Positions 49,401 through 59,847 of a stretch of 64,000 bases of DNA are shown here, piece after piece. A model generated the notes under the pieces. It did no database searches, was not told the DNA's origin, and was given only the letters and a program-made list of their open reading frames with translations. A program made the position numbers and the translations under genes. The number at the start of each line of letters is the position of its first letter. The stretch's first letter is position 1. The DNA comes from Berberis thunbergii (Eukaryota > Streptophyta > Magnoliopsida > Ranunculales > Berberidaceae), in assembly GCA_003290165.1 (NCBI GenBank), contig QNQO01000674.1, positions 248,001-312,000 on the forward strand, in the 5' to 3' direction.

Positions 49401-49647
49401 AAACTGAAAATTCCATACAAACACAATGTATCTCCACATGCCTCACATCGTGTATTACAACAACATGATTTAGTCGTACGTTAAGCTTCAGTCTCATATA
49501 TTAAAAACACAGCTGTTGAAGTTCGACCCTCTAAGCGCTTACAAACAAACCACATGTTCAGTATGACAATTGCTGTCAGCAGCAGCACAAACCAAATAGT
49601 ATCATCATTATCTCCCCTACGTCAATATCAAAATGTGTACTTGGGGA

Positions 49648-50332
49648 TCAGATCTTTGTCAAAACAAATAATTTTTGAAATCCATCGATCTGAACCGGTG
49701 GTTGAGAGATGTGCACAGGAGCTTCTCCTATGCTTTGTGCACACGAACCCCTCCTGTGCTTTGGTGTATCACTTTTGTCAGCATCGTGCCGAAGCGCTCC
49801 AGCTGGAGTCCGTGCGGCTTGGTAGGCCACCGTGGCAATCAGTGATGCAACCACCATCAATGTACTTTGCATATTGTCCACCCATTCCTTTGGATCAACA
49901 TGCATGTGGTCATCGCCTTTTGTTGATCTCTTCTTTATATTTGTTGCTTTGGAATATCTCGTCTTTGTTTTTATAGCCAATTCCATGCGTGTTTCCCTTT
50001 GCATGCCTATACCATTTCCACCAGTTTTGGCTCAAATACATTCTTTGATTTCCACATCCTTCCAATCAGGTGTACTTTTGCAGCAATTCATCCAATGGCG
50101 TGCAACCATTGTTGGGCACATCTATGTCTACGCCTTCAACTAAATACTTCACCATCTGCAATGGATAATTGAAGGAAATAGAGTTCACATTAGATGTTAT
50201 GCTAGGGGAAATTTATGCACACAAATAATATAGTCAAAAAAATGTACCTCTGTTTGCTTGGAGTTCAAAAGCCCTACGCCTTGATTCAGATTCATAAACA
50301 GAAGTTTCAGAGTGTCTACATGGTTATGTTTT
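49648..50332 (-). pseudogene. Ankyrin-PGG pseudogene copy 2, 3' part
   Basis: The minus-strand exon 1 end (50248-50332) encodes HVDTLKLLFMNLNQGVGLLN and stops at a GAG|GTACAT donor. Exon 2 starts at 50155 (TGCAG|ATGGTG) with MVKYLVEGVDIDVPNNGCTP and LDELL. After a frameshift, 49648-50004 has DPKEWVDNMQSTLMVVASLI then ATVAYQAARTPAG, a PGG domain with its membrane helix. Such proteins are plasma-membrane ankyrin proteins involved in immunity and cell-death control. The gene is split from its 5' part by the insertion at 50333-58994. Confidence 0.8.
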
Positions 50333-50799
50333 TTACGCTGGGCAGAATAGTGATTATTCTGCAGGCTAATAGCAACAAATAATTGACAAAAAAGAATACA
50401 AGATGATAGCTCAAAACAAGAGAAATAGCTCTAATGTTTAATCAAATTACTCAAATAAAAAGTCTATTACAATATTGAGAAAGATTTCTATTTATAGTGC
50501 TAAAATAACTTGAATAATAAGCAGCCTATTCCTAAAAGAAAAATTAGAATCAAATACTAAAATAACAATCTATTCCTAAAATAAAAAAATAGAATCAAAT
50601 ATTAAAATAACAAACAGTCTATTCCTAAAAGAAAAAGTAAAAACTTATACTAAAAGGAACTAGAAAAACTCCTAATTAAATTGAAGGATTACGAATAAGT
50701 TATTTAGTAAATAACTTTAAGAGCAAATTAAGAACCCTAGAAATCCAAATTAGGAACCCTAGAAACTCAAATTAGGAACCTAGAAACCCTCCTGCATCA
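50333..50799 (-). repeat. LTR1 of the tandem array
   Basis: 467 bp. The start TTACGCTGGGCAG is a mutated form of TGACGTTGAGCAG, and the end is CTCCTGCATCA. It contains repeated AGTCTATTCCTAAAA units and a minus-strand CTATAAATAG TATA site at about 50489-50500. Confidence 0.88.
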
Positions 50800-50810
50800 T
50801 TCACCCCGGG

Positions 50811-51020
50811 TTAGAAAGAACTCGTCCTCGAGTTCACAACAGCTTCATCAGAATCCTCTAGCGGCAGCCCAGGAGAAAGATCTTTTACCACCAGATCGAA
50901 AAACTCTGCTAGCTCTCGCTGGCATACTGGATTGTCTTTCATTTCCCTTCTCTTGAGCTCCATCTGCAAACCTAGCACATACGCATTTACTATAATAATC
51001 AATTCCTTGACATCATAAAC
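50811..51020 (-). pseudogene. Body 1, 3' tail after the RPB1 segment
   Basis: In frame with the RPB1-like segment, the protein continues VYDVKELIIIVNAYVLGLQM and CQRELAEFFDL, then DLSPGLPLEDSDEAVVNSRT and a stop. This is not RPB1 sequence. It looks like an element-derived 3' region adjoining the purine tract AACCCGGGGTGAA and LTR1. Its counterpart in body 2 is 53995-54204. Confidence 0.6.
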
Positions 51021-51800
51021 CTCATGATAAGGATTTCCTGTGATTGGTGAACGTGAGGGTGTCACACCAAAATCGAGGCTTTCCATCCAACTAGGAAATC
51101 GAAGCTCAATTGCTTGCTGCAACATTTGAGCATTCAGATACAATGCACAATCTCCTATGCCAATAGGAACCAGCTGACCCAGCATGATATTTTCAGTAAC
51201 ACCCTTCAGACAATCTCTTTTTGCATATACAACAACATCCAAAATAATGTCCAATATTTTTTCAAATGAACATCTCATCATAGGCCTAGTATCATTTCGA
51301 TTGATCCCATGACGAGTAATGGCCATCAAATGACCTCGATAGGTCATAGTGTTACATAGAATAGCTAGATTCCTATAGTTCACATAAGAACCATCAATAA
51401 AGATAACCACCCGTAACTTGTCGAGCAAATAACGACGAACAACCTCGATACCAAGAACTTTAATCACTTCAGTATGATGGTTTCTTGTTGTCCTTGTAGC
51501 ATCAACATCTTCATGAAATAACAACAAGTAGATTCACGCCTTCAGTATCCAACATCCACCCAACTTCGGGTTTAAAGCCTCCCGTCTCGTCGAACTTGTT
51601 TATCTTCCCCTGCTTGATGAACACCTTGTTAATATTAGGAATTCCTCGAAGTGCCATCTCTGTCAGCATTTTGCTTTCAATCTTCTTTAAGAAAACATCA
51701 TCTTCTACTGATTTCATCTTCCATCTCTCCCTGAGGAGCTTCATCATTCATGAGACGGATATGAAGTATGAGGTGTTCAACATTATCGTCATTAACGCCC
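51021..51800 (-). pseudogene. Body 1, captured RPB1 segment (RNA polymerase II largest subunit)
   Basis: The minus-strand translation starts near DDNVEHLIL and runs through [106 protein letters not shown], and ends SRSPITGNPYHE. This matches the conserved C-terminal core of RPB1 just before the heptad-repeat tail. No intron interrupts about 780 bp, implying a spliced-RNA origin. A 2-base frameshift near 51525 splits it. The tail and catalytic aspartates of the polymerase are outside the captured piece. Confidence 0.93.
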
Positions 51801-51834
51801 AAATTCTGCACTTTCTTATCATTACTTGCCTAGG

Positions 51835-52265
51835 AGCACTATAACTTATAAAGGGAAGTGTTTCAGGATCTTGCTTCTGGACCTCCATCTCAGGGATGTT
51901 TTCTTTCTCTTGTGTGACACCATCATAATTAGGATTGCTACCCTGATATTCCTGTCAATTTGTTCAGATGTTGCAGGGCCAAGTGCCTGTGAAGTTCCTT
52001 TCTCAAACTCGGAAACAAAACCATATTCATTTGCATTCTCATTATCCATATCATCAGACCCCTCCGCTTTATGCTCCTGTAAATCGGTTCATACTTTGAT
52101 TATTTCCTTCCATTTTTCAAGTGCATCCCCAACACTCTTGTAAGGATTGGGATAGGTTCTTTATGCAGATGAGTTGTCATACTCTAGTGTTTGAGCTTTA
52201 GGTTTATTGGCACTTAAGTTTCCATCCATAATTGAGTCAGGCATCGCCAATTCTGTCTCACAGAC
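51835..52265 (-). pseudogene. Body 1, captured midasin (MDN1) C-terminal segment
   Basis: The frame reads MPDSIMDGNLSANKPKAQTL, then NPYKSVGDALEKWKE, NENANEYGFVSEFEKGTSQA and LGPATSEQIDRNI, and after a shift EMEVQKQDPE. The motif EYGFVSEFEKGTSQALGPA is characteristic of the acidic linker before the MIDAS domain of plant midasin, the AAA ATPase of ribosome assembly. Stops (after NSSA and after IIKV) and a frameshift break it. No introns are seen. It lies between gag and the RPB1 segment on the same strand. Confidence 0.68.
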
Positions 52266-52266
52266 A

Positions 52267-53250
52267 TCATTGGAGGGTGTCCCTTTTGAGAGAGTGGCCA
52301 TTTTGCACATTGCTACTATTAGAAAAGGGAGCTTGTGCTGTAGCATTTGGTTTCAATGTTTCTATGCCATCATTTAGTTGCGTAGCTGTAGGCATACTAT
52401 AACCAGCAAAGTCTGATGGTCCCCAATCAAAAGCATTGTTAGGTGGTCGAGAAAACTCTATACCTTTATCATTCTGGTAATCTGATGCATCATCATTCTC
52501 AACATTCCCACCCACTTCTTCAAATCCATTTTCCTTGGTACCCACATCTATTAGGTTGTCTGTTATGTCCTTATCATCCCCATTCTGCAAACCATCTTCA
52601 TCAACAATATCCAATTCTTCATCAGTGTCATACACAGGCTCTTCAAGCTCTTTAGTTTTGTCTACCACGTCTTCCTCAATCAGGAGATTGTTACCCTTTT
52701 GAATAGCAGGCTTCCTGCACTTAGTCGCTCTATGTCCATGTTCACCACATCTAAAACATCTAATATTTGAGTTAGAATTACCCTTTGGTGGCTGCTGGGC
52801 AGGACAAAATTCTTGAGGGCAAACTGGCCAACCGCTTTGATCACTACTGATTATTGGCCTCCTGCTCTGTTGTTTTTCCACAGCAAGTGCACGCTGGTAC
52901 GTTTCAGAAACAGTCCTCAACGAGTGAAGTCGCTGAAATAAGTGTTGAGTGTAGCCGAAAGAAAGGAAGTGACCCTTCATCTTCTTCTTTATCTTCTCCC
53001 AATCAGTGATCTTGGCCTTGCCAGTCTCCTGAGCGCTTCAACTGCTCCCACCACGCTGATGCTTTGCCTTTGAGGTTTTTGGCCACCAATTTCACCTTGA
53101 CATGATTTGAGACTTCCTTATACTCGAAAATACGCTCTACTTTATACAACCAATCGATGAATCCTTCAGCCTGTAATGTACTAGAAAACTCGGGCAGATC
53201 CACTCTGAATCCGAGGTTTACATGACGATCCTCCCGACCACGGTACTCCT
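52267..53250 (-). pseudogene. Body 1 gag remnant with zinc knuckle and acidic extension
   Basis: 53003-53203 gives FSSTLQAEGFIDWLYKVERI, then VKLVAKNLKGKASAWWEQLK, the core of plant gypsy gag. A frame slip follows. 52267-52980 gives MKGHFLSFGYTQHLFQRLHS and TYQRALAVEKQQ, with part of the usual gag missing, then the knuckle CFRCGEHGHRATKCRKP. An acidic run with VYDTDEELDIVDEDG follows. Beyond it, FDWGPSDFAGYSMPTATQLN is of unknown origin and could be element or further host sequence. No protease DTGA motif is found. Confidence 0.8.
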
Positions 53251-53514
53251 AGAATCGAGCACGATTGTGATACGGGTTTTCGAAACTGGAATAGAATCGT
53301 GATCTTCCATCTCACGATTACTGAAATTCTGCGCCATTAGATGCTGGGTTAACTCTGCAACTTGCCTCTGTAAATCCTCAATCATCACATCCTGAATGCT
53401 ACGATCACGGTGATTGGCTTCCTCGTTCGGAACCTGCTCGCGATGACCACGACCACCAGCTATAGAAATTGATGAAATTTCACTCCAAGAAGATGCTAAA
53501 GCTTTGATACCAAC

Positions 53515-53983
53515 TGACGTTGAGCAGAATAACGATTATTCTGCAGGCTAATAGCAACAGATAATTGACAAGGAAGAACACAAGATGATAGCCCAAAACA
53601 CAAAGAAATAGCTCTAATGTTTAATCAAATTACTCAAATAAATGGTCTATTACAATATTGAGGAAGAGCTCTATTTATAGTGCTCAAATAACTTGAATAA
53701 TAAGCAGCCTATTCCTAAAAGAAAAATTAGAATCAAATACTAAAATAACAATCTATTCCTAAAATAAAAAAATAGAATCAAATACTAAAATAACAAACAG
53801 TCTATTCCTAAAAGAAAAAGTAAAAACTTATCCTAAAAGGAAACTAGAAAGACTCCTAATTAAATTGAAGGATTACGAATAAGTTATTTAATAAATAACT
53901 TTAAGAGCAAATTAAGATCCCTAGAAACCCAAATTAGGAACCCTAGAAACTCAAATTAGGAACCTAGAAACCCTCCTGCATCA
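53515..53983 (-). repeat. LTR2 of the tandem array (shared by both bodies)
   Basis: 469 bp, TGACGTTGAGCAG..CTGCATCA. It acts as 5' LTR of body 1 (primer site TTGGTATCAAAGC at about 53501-53513) and 3' LTR of body 2 (purine tract to its right). Sharing one LTR shows that the array arose by recombination rather than by two separate insertions. Confidence 0.9.
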
Positions 53984-53994
53984 GTAGCCCCGGG

Positions 53995-54204
53995 TTAGAA
54001 AGAACTCGTCCTCGAGTTCACAACAGCTTCATCAGAATCCTCTAGCGGCAGCCCAGGAGAAAGATCCTTTGGCACCAAATCGGAAAACTCTGCTAGCTCT
54101 CGCTGGCATACCGGACTGTCTTTCATTTCCCTTCTATTGAGCTCCATCTGCAAACCTAGCACATACGCATTTACTATAATAATCAATTCCTTGACATCAT
54201 AAAC
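53995..54204 (-). pseudogene. Body 2, 3' tail after the RPB1 segment
   Basis: Nearly identical to the body 1 tail, with VYDVKELIIIVNAYVLGLQM and EDSDEAVVNSRTSSF before the stop. Confidence 0.6.
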
Positions 54205-54984
54205 CTCATGATAAGGATTTCCTGTGATTGGTGAACGTGAGGGTGTCACACCAAAATCCAGGCTTTCCATACAACTAGGAAATCAAAGCTCAATTGCTTG
54301 CTGCAACATTTGATCATTCATATACAATGCACAATCTCATGTGCCAATAGGAACCAGCTGACCCAGCATGATATTTTCAGTAACACCCTTCAGACAATCT
54401 CTTTCTGCATATACAACAACATCCAAAATAATGTCCAATATTTTTCAAATGAACATCTCATCATAGGCCCAACATCATTTCTATTGATCCCATGACGAGT
54501 AATGGCCATCAAATGACCTCGATAGGTCATAGTGTTACATAGAATAGCTAGATGCCTATAGTTCACATAAGAACCATCAATAAAGATAACCACCCGTAAC
54601 TCGTTGAGCAAATAACGACGAACAACCTCGATACCAAGAACTTCAATCACTTCAATATGATGGTTACTTGTTGTCCTTGTAGCATCAACATCTTCATGAA
54701 ATAACGACAAATAGATTCACGCCTTCAGTATCCAACATCCACCCAACTTTGGGTTTAAAGCCTCCCGTCTTGTTTAACTTGTTTATCTTCCTCTGCTCGA
54801 TGAACACCTTGTTAATATTAGGAATTCCTCGAAGTGCCATGTATGTCAGCATTTTGCTTTCAATCTTCTTTAGGAAAACATTGTCTTCTACTGATTCATC
54901 TTCCATCTCTCCCTGAGGAGCTTCATCATTCATGAGACGGAAATGAAGTATAAGGTGTTCAACATTATCGTCATTAACGCCCAA
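54205..54984 (-). pseudogene. Body 2, captured RPB1 segment
   Basis: Same content and ends as the body 1 segment. The 54694-54984 frame keeps the upstream edge (DDNVEHLILHFRLMNDEAPQ) better than body 1. The frameshift after LDTEGVNL is shared with body 1, so it predates duplication of the array. A one-base deletion near 54440 and a stop near 54285 are private to this copy. Confidence 0.92.
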
Positions 54985-55019
54985 ATTCTACACTTTCTTA
55001 TCATTACTTGCCTAGGAGC

Positions 55020-55447
55020 ACTATAACTTATAAAGGGAAGTGTTTCAGGATCTTGCTTCTGGACCTCCATCTCAGGGATGTTTTCTTTCTCTTGTGTGAC
55101 ACCATCATCATTAGGATTGCTACCCTGATATTCCTGTCAATTTGTTCAGATGTTGCAGGGCCAAGTGCCTATGAAGTTCCTTTCTCAAACTCGGAAACAA
55201 AACCATATTCATTTGCATTCTCATTATCCATATCATCAGACCCCTCCGCTTTATGCTCCTGTAAATCGGTTCATACTTTGATTATTTCCTTCCATTTTTC
55301 AAGTGCATCCCCAACACTCTTGTAAGGATTGGGATAGGTTCTTTATTCAGATGAGTTGTCATACTCTAGTGTTTGAGCTTTAGGATTATTGGCACTTAAG
55401 TTTCCATCCATAATTGAGTCAGGCATCGCCAGTTCTGTCTCATAGTC
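55020..55447 (-). pseudogene. Body 2, captured midasin (MDN1) C-terminal segment
   Basis: Second copy of the midasin-like segment, with GDALEKWKE and SEFEKGTS..LGPATSEQID recognisable and the same internal stop after IIKV. Small differences from body 1 include a T-to-A change that alters the NSSA end to NSSE. Confidence 0.66.
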
Positions 55448-55448
55448 A

Positions 55449-56440
55449 TCATTGGAGGGTGTCCCTTTTGAGAGAGTGGCCATTTTGCACATTGCTACTA
55501 TTAGAAAAGGGAGCTTGTGCTGTAGCATTTGGTTTCAATGTTTCTATGCCATCATTTAGTTGCGTAGCCGTAGGCATACTATAACCAGCAAAGTCTGATG
55601 GTCCCCAATCAAAAGCATTGTTAGGTGGTCGAGACAACTCCACACCTTTATCATTGTGGTAATCTGATGCATCATCATTCTCAACATTCCCACCCACTTC
55701 TTCAAATCGATTTTCCTTGGTACCCACATCTATTAGGTTGTCTGTTATGTCCTTATCATCCCCATTCTGCAAATCATCTTCATCAACAATATCCAATTCT
55801 TCATCAGTGTCATACACAGGCTCTCCAAGCTCTTTAGTTTTGTCTACCACGTCTTCCTCAATCAGGAGATTGTTACCCTTTTGAATAGCAGGCTTCCTAC
55901 ACTTAGTCGCTCTATGTCCATGTTCACCACATCTAAAACATCTAATATTTGAGTTAGAATTACCCTCTGGTGGCTGCTAGGCAGGACAAAATTCTTGAGG
56001 GCAAACTGGCCAACCGCTTTGATCACTACTGATTATTGGCCTCCTGCTCTGTTATTTTTCCACAGCAAGTGCACGCTGGTGCGTTTCAGAAATGGTCTTC
56101 AATGAGTGAAGTCGCTGAAATAAGTGTTGAGTGTAGCCGAAAGAAAGGAAGTGACCCTTCATCTTCTTCTTTATCTTCTCCCAATCAGTGATCTTGGCCT
56201 TGCCTTGCCAGTCTCGTGAGCGCTTCAACTGCTCCCACCACGCTGATGCTTTGCCTTTGAGGTTTTTGGCCACCAATTTCACCTTGACATGATCTGAGAC
56301 TTCCTTATACTAAAAAATACGCTCTACTTTATACAACCAATCGATGAATCCTTCAGCTTGTAATGTACTAGAAAACTCGGGCAGATCCACTCTGAATCCG
56401 AGGTTTACATGACGATCCTCCCGACCACGGTACTCCTAGA
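55449..56440 (-). pseudogene. Body 2 gag remnant
   Basis: Contains KGKASAWWEQLKRSRDWQGK, ITDWEKIKKKMKGHFLSFGY and HQRALAVEK, followed by an in-frame stop, the CFRCGEHGHRATKC knuckle and the acidic tail VYDTDEELDIVDEDD. It keeps a short stretch (GKAKITDWEK) in frame that is shifted in body 1, so it is slightly closer to the ancestral reading. A stop at the position of WQ.. in the gag-knuckle linker is private. Confidence 0.78.
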
Positions 56441-56701
56441 ATCGAGCACGATTGTGATACGGGTTTTCGAAACTGGAATAGAATCGTGATCTTCCCTCTC
56501 ACGATTACTGAAATTCTGCGCCATTAGACGCTGGGTTAACTCTGCAACTTGCCTCTGTAAATCCTCAATCATCACATCCTCAACGCTACGATCACGGTGA
56601 TTGGCTTCCTCGTTCGGAACCTGCTCGCGACGACCACGGCCACCATCTATAGAAATTGATGAAATTTCACCCCAAGAAGATGCTAAAGCTTTGATACCAA
56701 C

Positions 56702-57082
56702 TGACGTCGGGCAGAATAACTATTATTCTGCAGGCTAATAGCAACAGATAATTGACAGGGAAGAACACAAGATGATAGCCCAAAACACAAAGAAATAGCT
56801 CTAATGTTTAATCAAATTACTCAAATAAATGGTCTATTACAATATTGAGGAAGAACTCTATTTATAGTGCTCAAATAACTTGAATAATAAGCAGCCTATT
56901 CCTAAAAGAAAAATTAGAATCAAATACTAAAATAAAAAACAATCTATTCCTAAAATAAAAAAAATAGAATCAAATATTAAAATAACAAGCAGTCTATTAT
57001 TCCTCAAAGAAAAATTAAAGACTAATTCTAAAGAAAATTAGAATGACTCCTAATTAAATTGAAAGATTACGAATAAGTTATT
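56702..57082 (-). repeat. LTR3 of the tandem array, left part
   Basis: Starts TGACGTCGGGCAG and follows LTR2 closely until GAATAAGTTATT, where the LINE begins. The remainder, CCCTAGAAACCC to CTGCATCA, is at 58950-58994. About 30 bp of LTR sequence found in LTR2 at the junction is missing. Confidence 0.85.
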
Positions 57083-58949
57083 ATTATTTTTTTTTTTTTT
57101 GGAAAGCGAGTTGGGTTTGAAGGACCCCAAAACCTTTATACAAATGAAACAAAAACAAAAAAAGAAACAAACTCTCATAAGAAAGAGAATTCTAGTGAGA
57201 GTGAACATGGTTACTAGGCCTATAGAAATCTTCAACTAGCATCGGCCAAAGAAGAAACCTCTTGTTTTTTATCCCTGTCTCCTTTGTTAAGGAGGAAATG
57301 ATCCAACCTTTGTACTTTTTGTTTGTTTTCTTAGCCCTAGAGGATCTTCGAGGGCAGAGACTAAATTCTTTAATGCAAGATTTTGAAAACAAATCGCTTG
57401 CGACCTCTTTACTAGAAGGATCTTGCTCATGTTCCTCGTGGTGTTCTCTTTGTCCTAAGTCGGTGTGTGTTCACTTTCCTCCACATTAGCACTACGCTCA
57501 AGCATTGGGTTAATAAGAATCAATAGTTGTGGACTTTGCGTTATGGCATCATTCTAGTCCTCATTTATGTTATGCTCTGCCACATTGGCTGCCTCTATAC
57601 TGGGCACATTCCCTGTTTTTTCTGTGATAGGCCTTGGACTCTCCTCTAAACTGGGTGGAGTCTTCGACTTGAATGTATGTCTACCCTTGGCGATCGTCCA
57701 AGCATCATAGTTTTGTCTTTCTAGTGGTTGGGTCCTACCCGTAGCTTGTCATACCATATGGTCTGGAGTATTAATTTCATTGCTCTTTGAACACTGCTGT
57801 TTTGTATGGCCAAAAACTACACAAGAACTGCATTTAACAGGAATCCTTGCATACTCAACTTCAACTATTTTTTTCTTATCACCATTGATAACCATAGTGA
57901 TGTCTTTGGGTAATTGGTTGTTTACATCCACCTCCACACACACCCTCGCATACGCTAATATTGTCCTTTCTTCAGGAGCTTTGTCAAGCATGATATGCAC
58001 TCCAATAAAACTAGCAATCCTTTGAATACCCCTCTGGATTCCATAGGAATAAAGAAATTTTCTTTAGTGTAACCCAAATAGGTATCGAGGTAAGCACCTC
58101 GGCATCCTCGTCCATAGAAGGTGACCAGGCCTTGAGGATTTACAACCTGCTTGCAATATGCAGAGGTCCCATTTCCAATACCTTACTTCTATCTCCTTCC
58201 TTCTTAAATTTGAATACAAAATTCTTATCTCCGTGTATGCTCATCTCAAAATCTCAAATTCCCCACGTCTTTATCAGCCACTCTTTGACATAACCATATG
58301 CCAAGCGCTTGACCACAAAGCTGCCAATGACCAACCTTTCACATTCTTCTATCCTATTTGCAAAGTCAACAGTTTGCACTTGTACTATTTTCCTTCCTTC
58401 AACAGTAGCTGGAGGTTCATACCTAAGTTTTGTAGAGCCCATATGCTTGCTTTGCTTAAGCTTTGATGCCCAACTCATCCTCGCTGGTGCAACGACAGGG
58501 TTTGTTGCCATTGCTTCTTGAATTTTGCTAGGGCCAGAGGATGTAACACTGGTTGGCATTGCACATTCATCTGTTTTATGCAGAACCTCTTCATTCCTTT
58601 GCGCTGCAGCCTGCTCTTGACTTGCTAACACCCTTGCAGTTAGCATTGCCCAGTTTTTGGGGTTTATCATCATTTCCAGTCCTTATGCACCTAGTTTATC
58701 TCCATTTTTGACAGCCACTTGATATTCATTTGTGAGTAACTGTAGCAATCCATCGCCATGAATGTTGTACTTCTCCTCAAAAGTCATGAACACCTCTTGT
58801 GCAAACACGTTCGCACTGACTGCGTCTCTACCATTTGTTCCTGTCATTCAATAGACCGGAGATGGAGTATCAGATCTAGAAGAAAATCTGACCTCCCTCT
58901 TCCTTCCTCCCTTGATTCAGATCTGGGCGTGATTCAGATCTAGAGACGC
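57083..58949 (-). mobile_element. LINE with ORF1 only, inserted in LTR3
   Basis: On the minus strand a 5' untranslated stretch is followed by ORF1 remnants, then a short 3' end and an A-rich tail (plus-strand T run at about 57087-57100). ORF1 pieces: 58254-58673 has SWASKLKQSKHMGS and VKRLAYGYVKEWLIKTW (DUF4283-type). 57749-58000 has CVEVDVNNQLPKDITMVING and the knuckle CSSCVVFGHTKQQC. No endonuclease or RT is present: ORF1 passes almost directly into the 3' terminus (VLGSFKPNSL-like). No clear target duplication is seen, and some target DNA was lost. Confidence 0.75.
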
Positions 58950-58994
58950 TCCCTAGAAACCCAAATTAGGAACCCTAGAAACCCTCCTGCATCA

Positions 58995-59480
58995 ATTTTA
59001 CAGCAAGGTGTAGAATGGTCTCACCTTGTTGAGTCACTACCAAGGTCGACTAAGGATGGGCACTAGGTAATTCCATGAGGACTTCATTTTTTCCCTTCAT
59101 GGCTGCTACATGCAGAGCTGTTCTCCCATTTCATCTCTTAATTTGCATATACGACTTGGTTGGACTTTTGATAGCAATAGTTTCACCATTTCAACATTTC
59201 CTTTGGCAGATGCCAAGTGGAGTGGTGAATGCCCTTTGCTATCCAGTTCAAGAGCCATCTTTTTAATTCGAGCAATAATCTATCTTGCAAAATCAAGGTT
59301 TCCAAGCATAGCTGCAATGTGCAATGGAGTATCTGAATCATAATAATCAACTATGATTCAGTCTAGAAAGAGTGGTACTCATCAAGCAATTCCACCAGAG
59401 AAGCTACATCTCTTCTCATAGCTGCCTCATACAGCTTTCTTATCCTTTCCGCTTCTTTATGACTCCTTTCCATCCTTTGT
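58995..59480 (-). pseudogene. Ankyrin-PGG pseudogene copy 2, 5' part
   Basis: The minus strand encodes KLYEAAMRRDVASLVELLDE, then TPLHIAAMLGNLDFARKII, ALELDSKGHSPLHLASAKGN and VEMVKLLLSKVQPSRI. After frameshifts it reads HGITxCPS and GETILHLAVK-like sequence up to the insertion. The reading resumes at 50332 with NHVDTLKLLF. The insertion therefore interrupts a single ankyrin repeat. An in-frame stop after FLD and other lesions suggest that the gene is dead regardless of the insertion. Confidence 0.8.
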
Positions 59481-59641
59481 TCAGTTTTGATATAGATGGC
59501 TGATCAGTACGGGTACTCTAATTAAGAGGCGATACAACGTTGTAAGAGGTCTATAAACAAGATTATAGAATTGCTTTAGAATGTTGAATCATTTGTTACA
59601 TGCAAGATTAACAAACATGACATATATAAAGCTTGTGATTA
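59481..59641. other. Upstream region of ankyrin copy 2
   Basis: Short AT-rich sequence up to the CACTA end. No promoter motif was assigned with confidence. Confidence 0.35.
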
Positions 59642-59847
59642 CACTACACCAAAAATACCCATCAGCAACGGTTTGGGACCGTGGGAGTAACCAATGGCCA
59701 TGGCTAAGAGGCGTGGGCTGTAGAGGCGTCGCGAAATCATTCATGATGGCTATAAACTGTGGCCAAACATTTTAGCAACAAATTTATGCTGGAGGACGAT
59801 TGATGATTTAGCCACGGTGCTAAGCCGTTGCAACATTTGTAGCCACG
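59642..59847. mobile_element. CACTA element C, 3' end fragment
   Basis: Starts CACTACACCAAAAATACCC and carries about 200 bp of the same subterminal array as the left end of CACTA B (AGCAACGGTTTGGGACCGTG). It is interrupted at 59848 by another CACTA terminus of the same family. Its remainder should lie beyond the right edge of the window. Confidence 0.75.

Larger units (their letters stand above)
50333..58994 (-). mobile_element. Tandem LTR retroelement array carrying gag, MDN1-like and RPB1-like segments
   Basis: Three LTRs (50333-50799, 53515-53983 and 56702-58994, the last split by a LINE) alternate with two bodies of about 2.7 kb. All are on the minus strand. Flanks GTTTT (50328-50332) and ATTTT (58995-58999) look like one 5-bp target duplication for the whole array. 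LTR ends are TGACG..CTGCATCA. The primer-site-like TTGGTATCAAAGC follows LTR2 and LTR3. Each body has a gag remnant, a midasin-like segment and an RPB1-like segment, then a purine-rich tract. I find no protease, RT or integrase, so it needed another element's enzymes. Confidence 0.85.

Noticed and set aside
51021..51800. A native RPB1 gene
   Set aside because: Only the C-terminal core is present, without introns or the heptad tail. It is repeated 3.2 kb away and is bounded by gag and LTRs.
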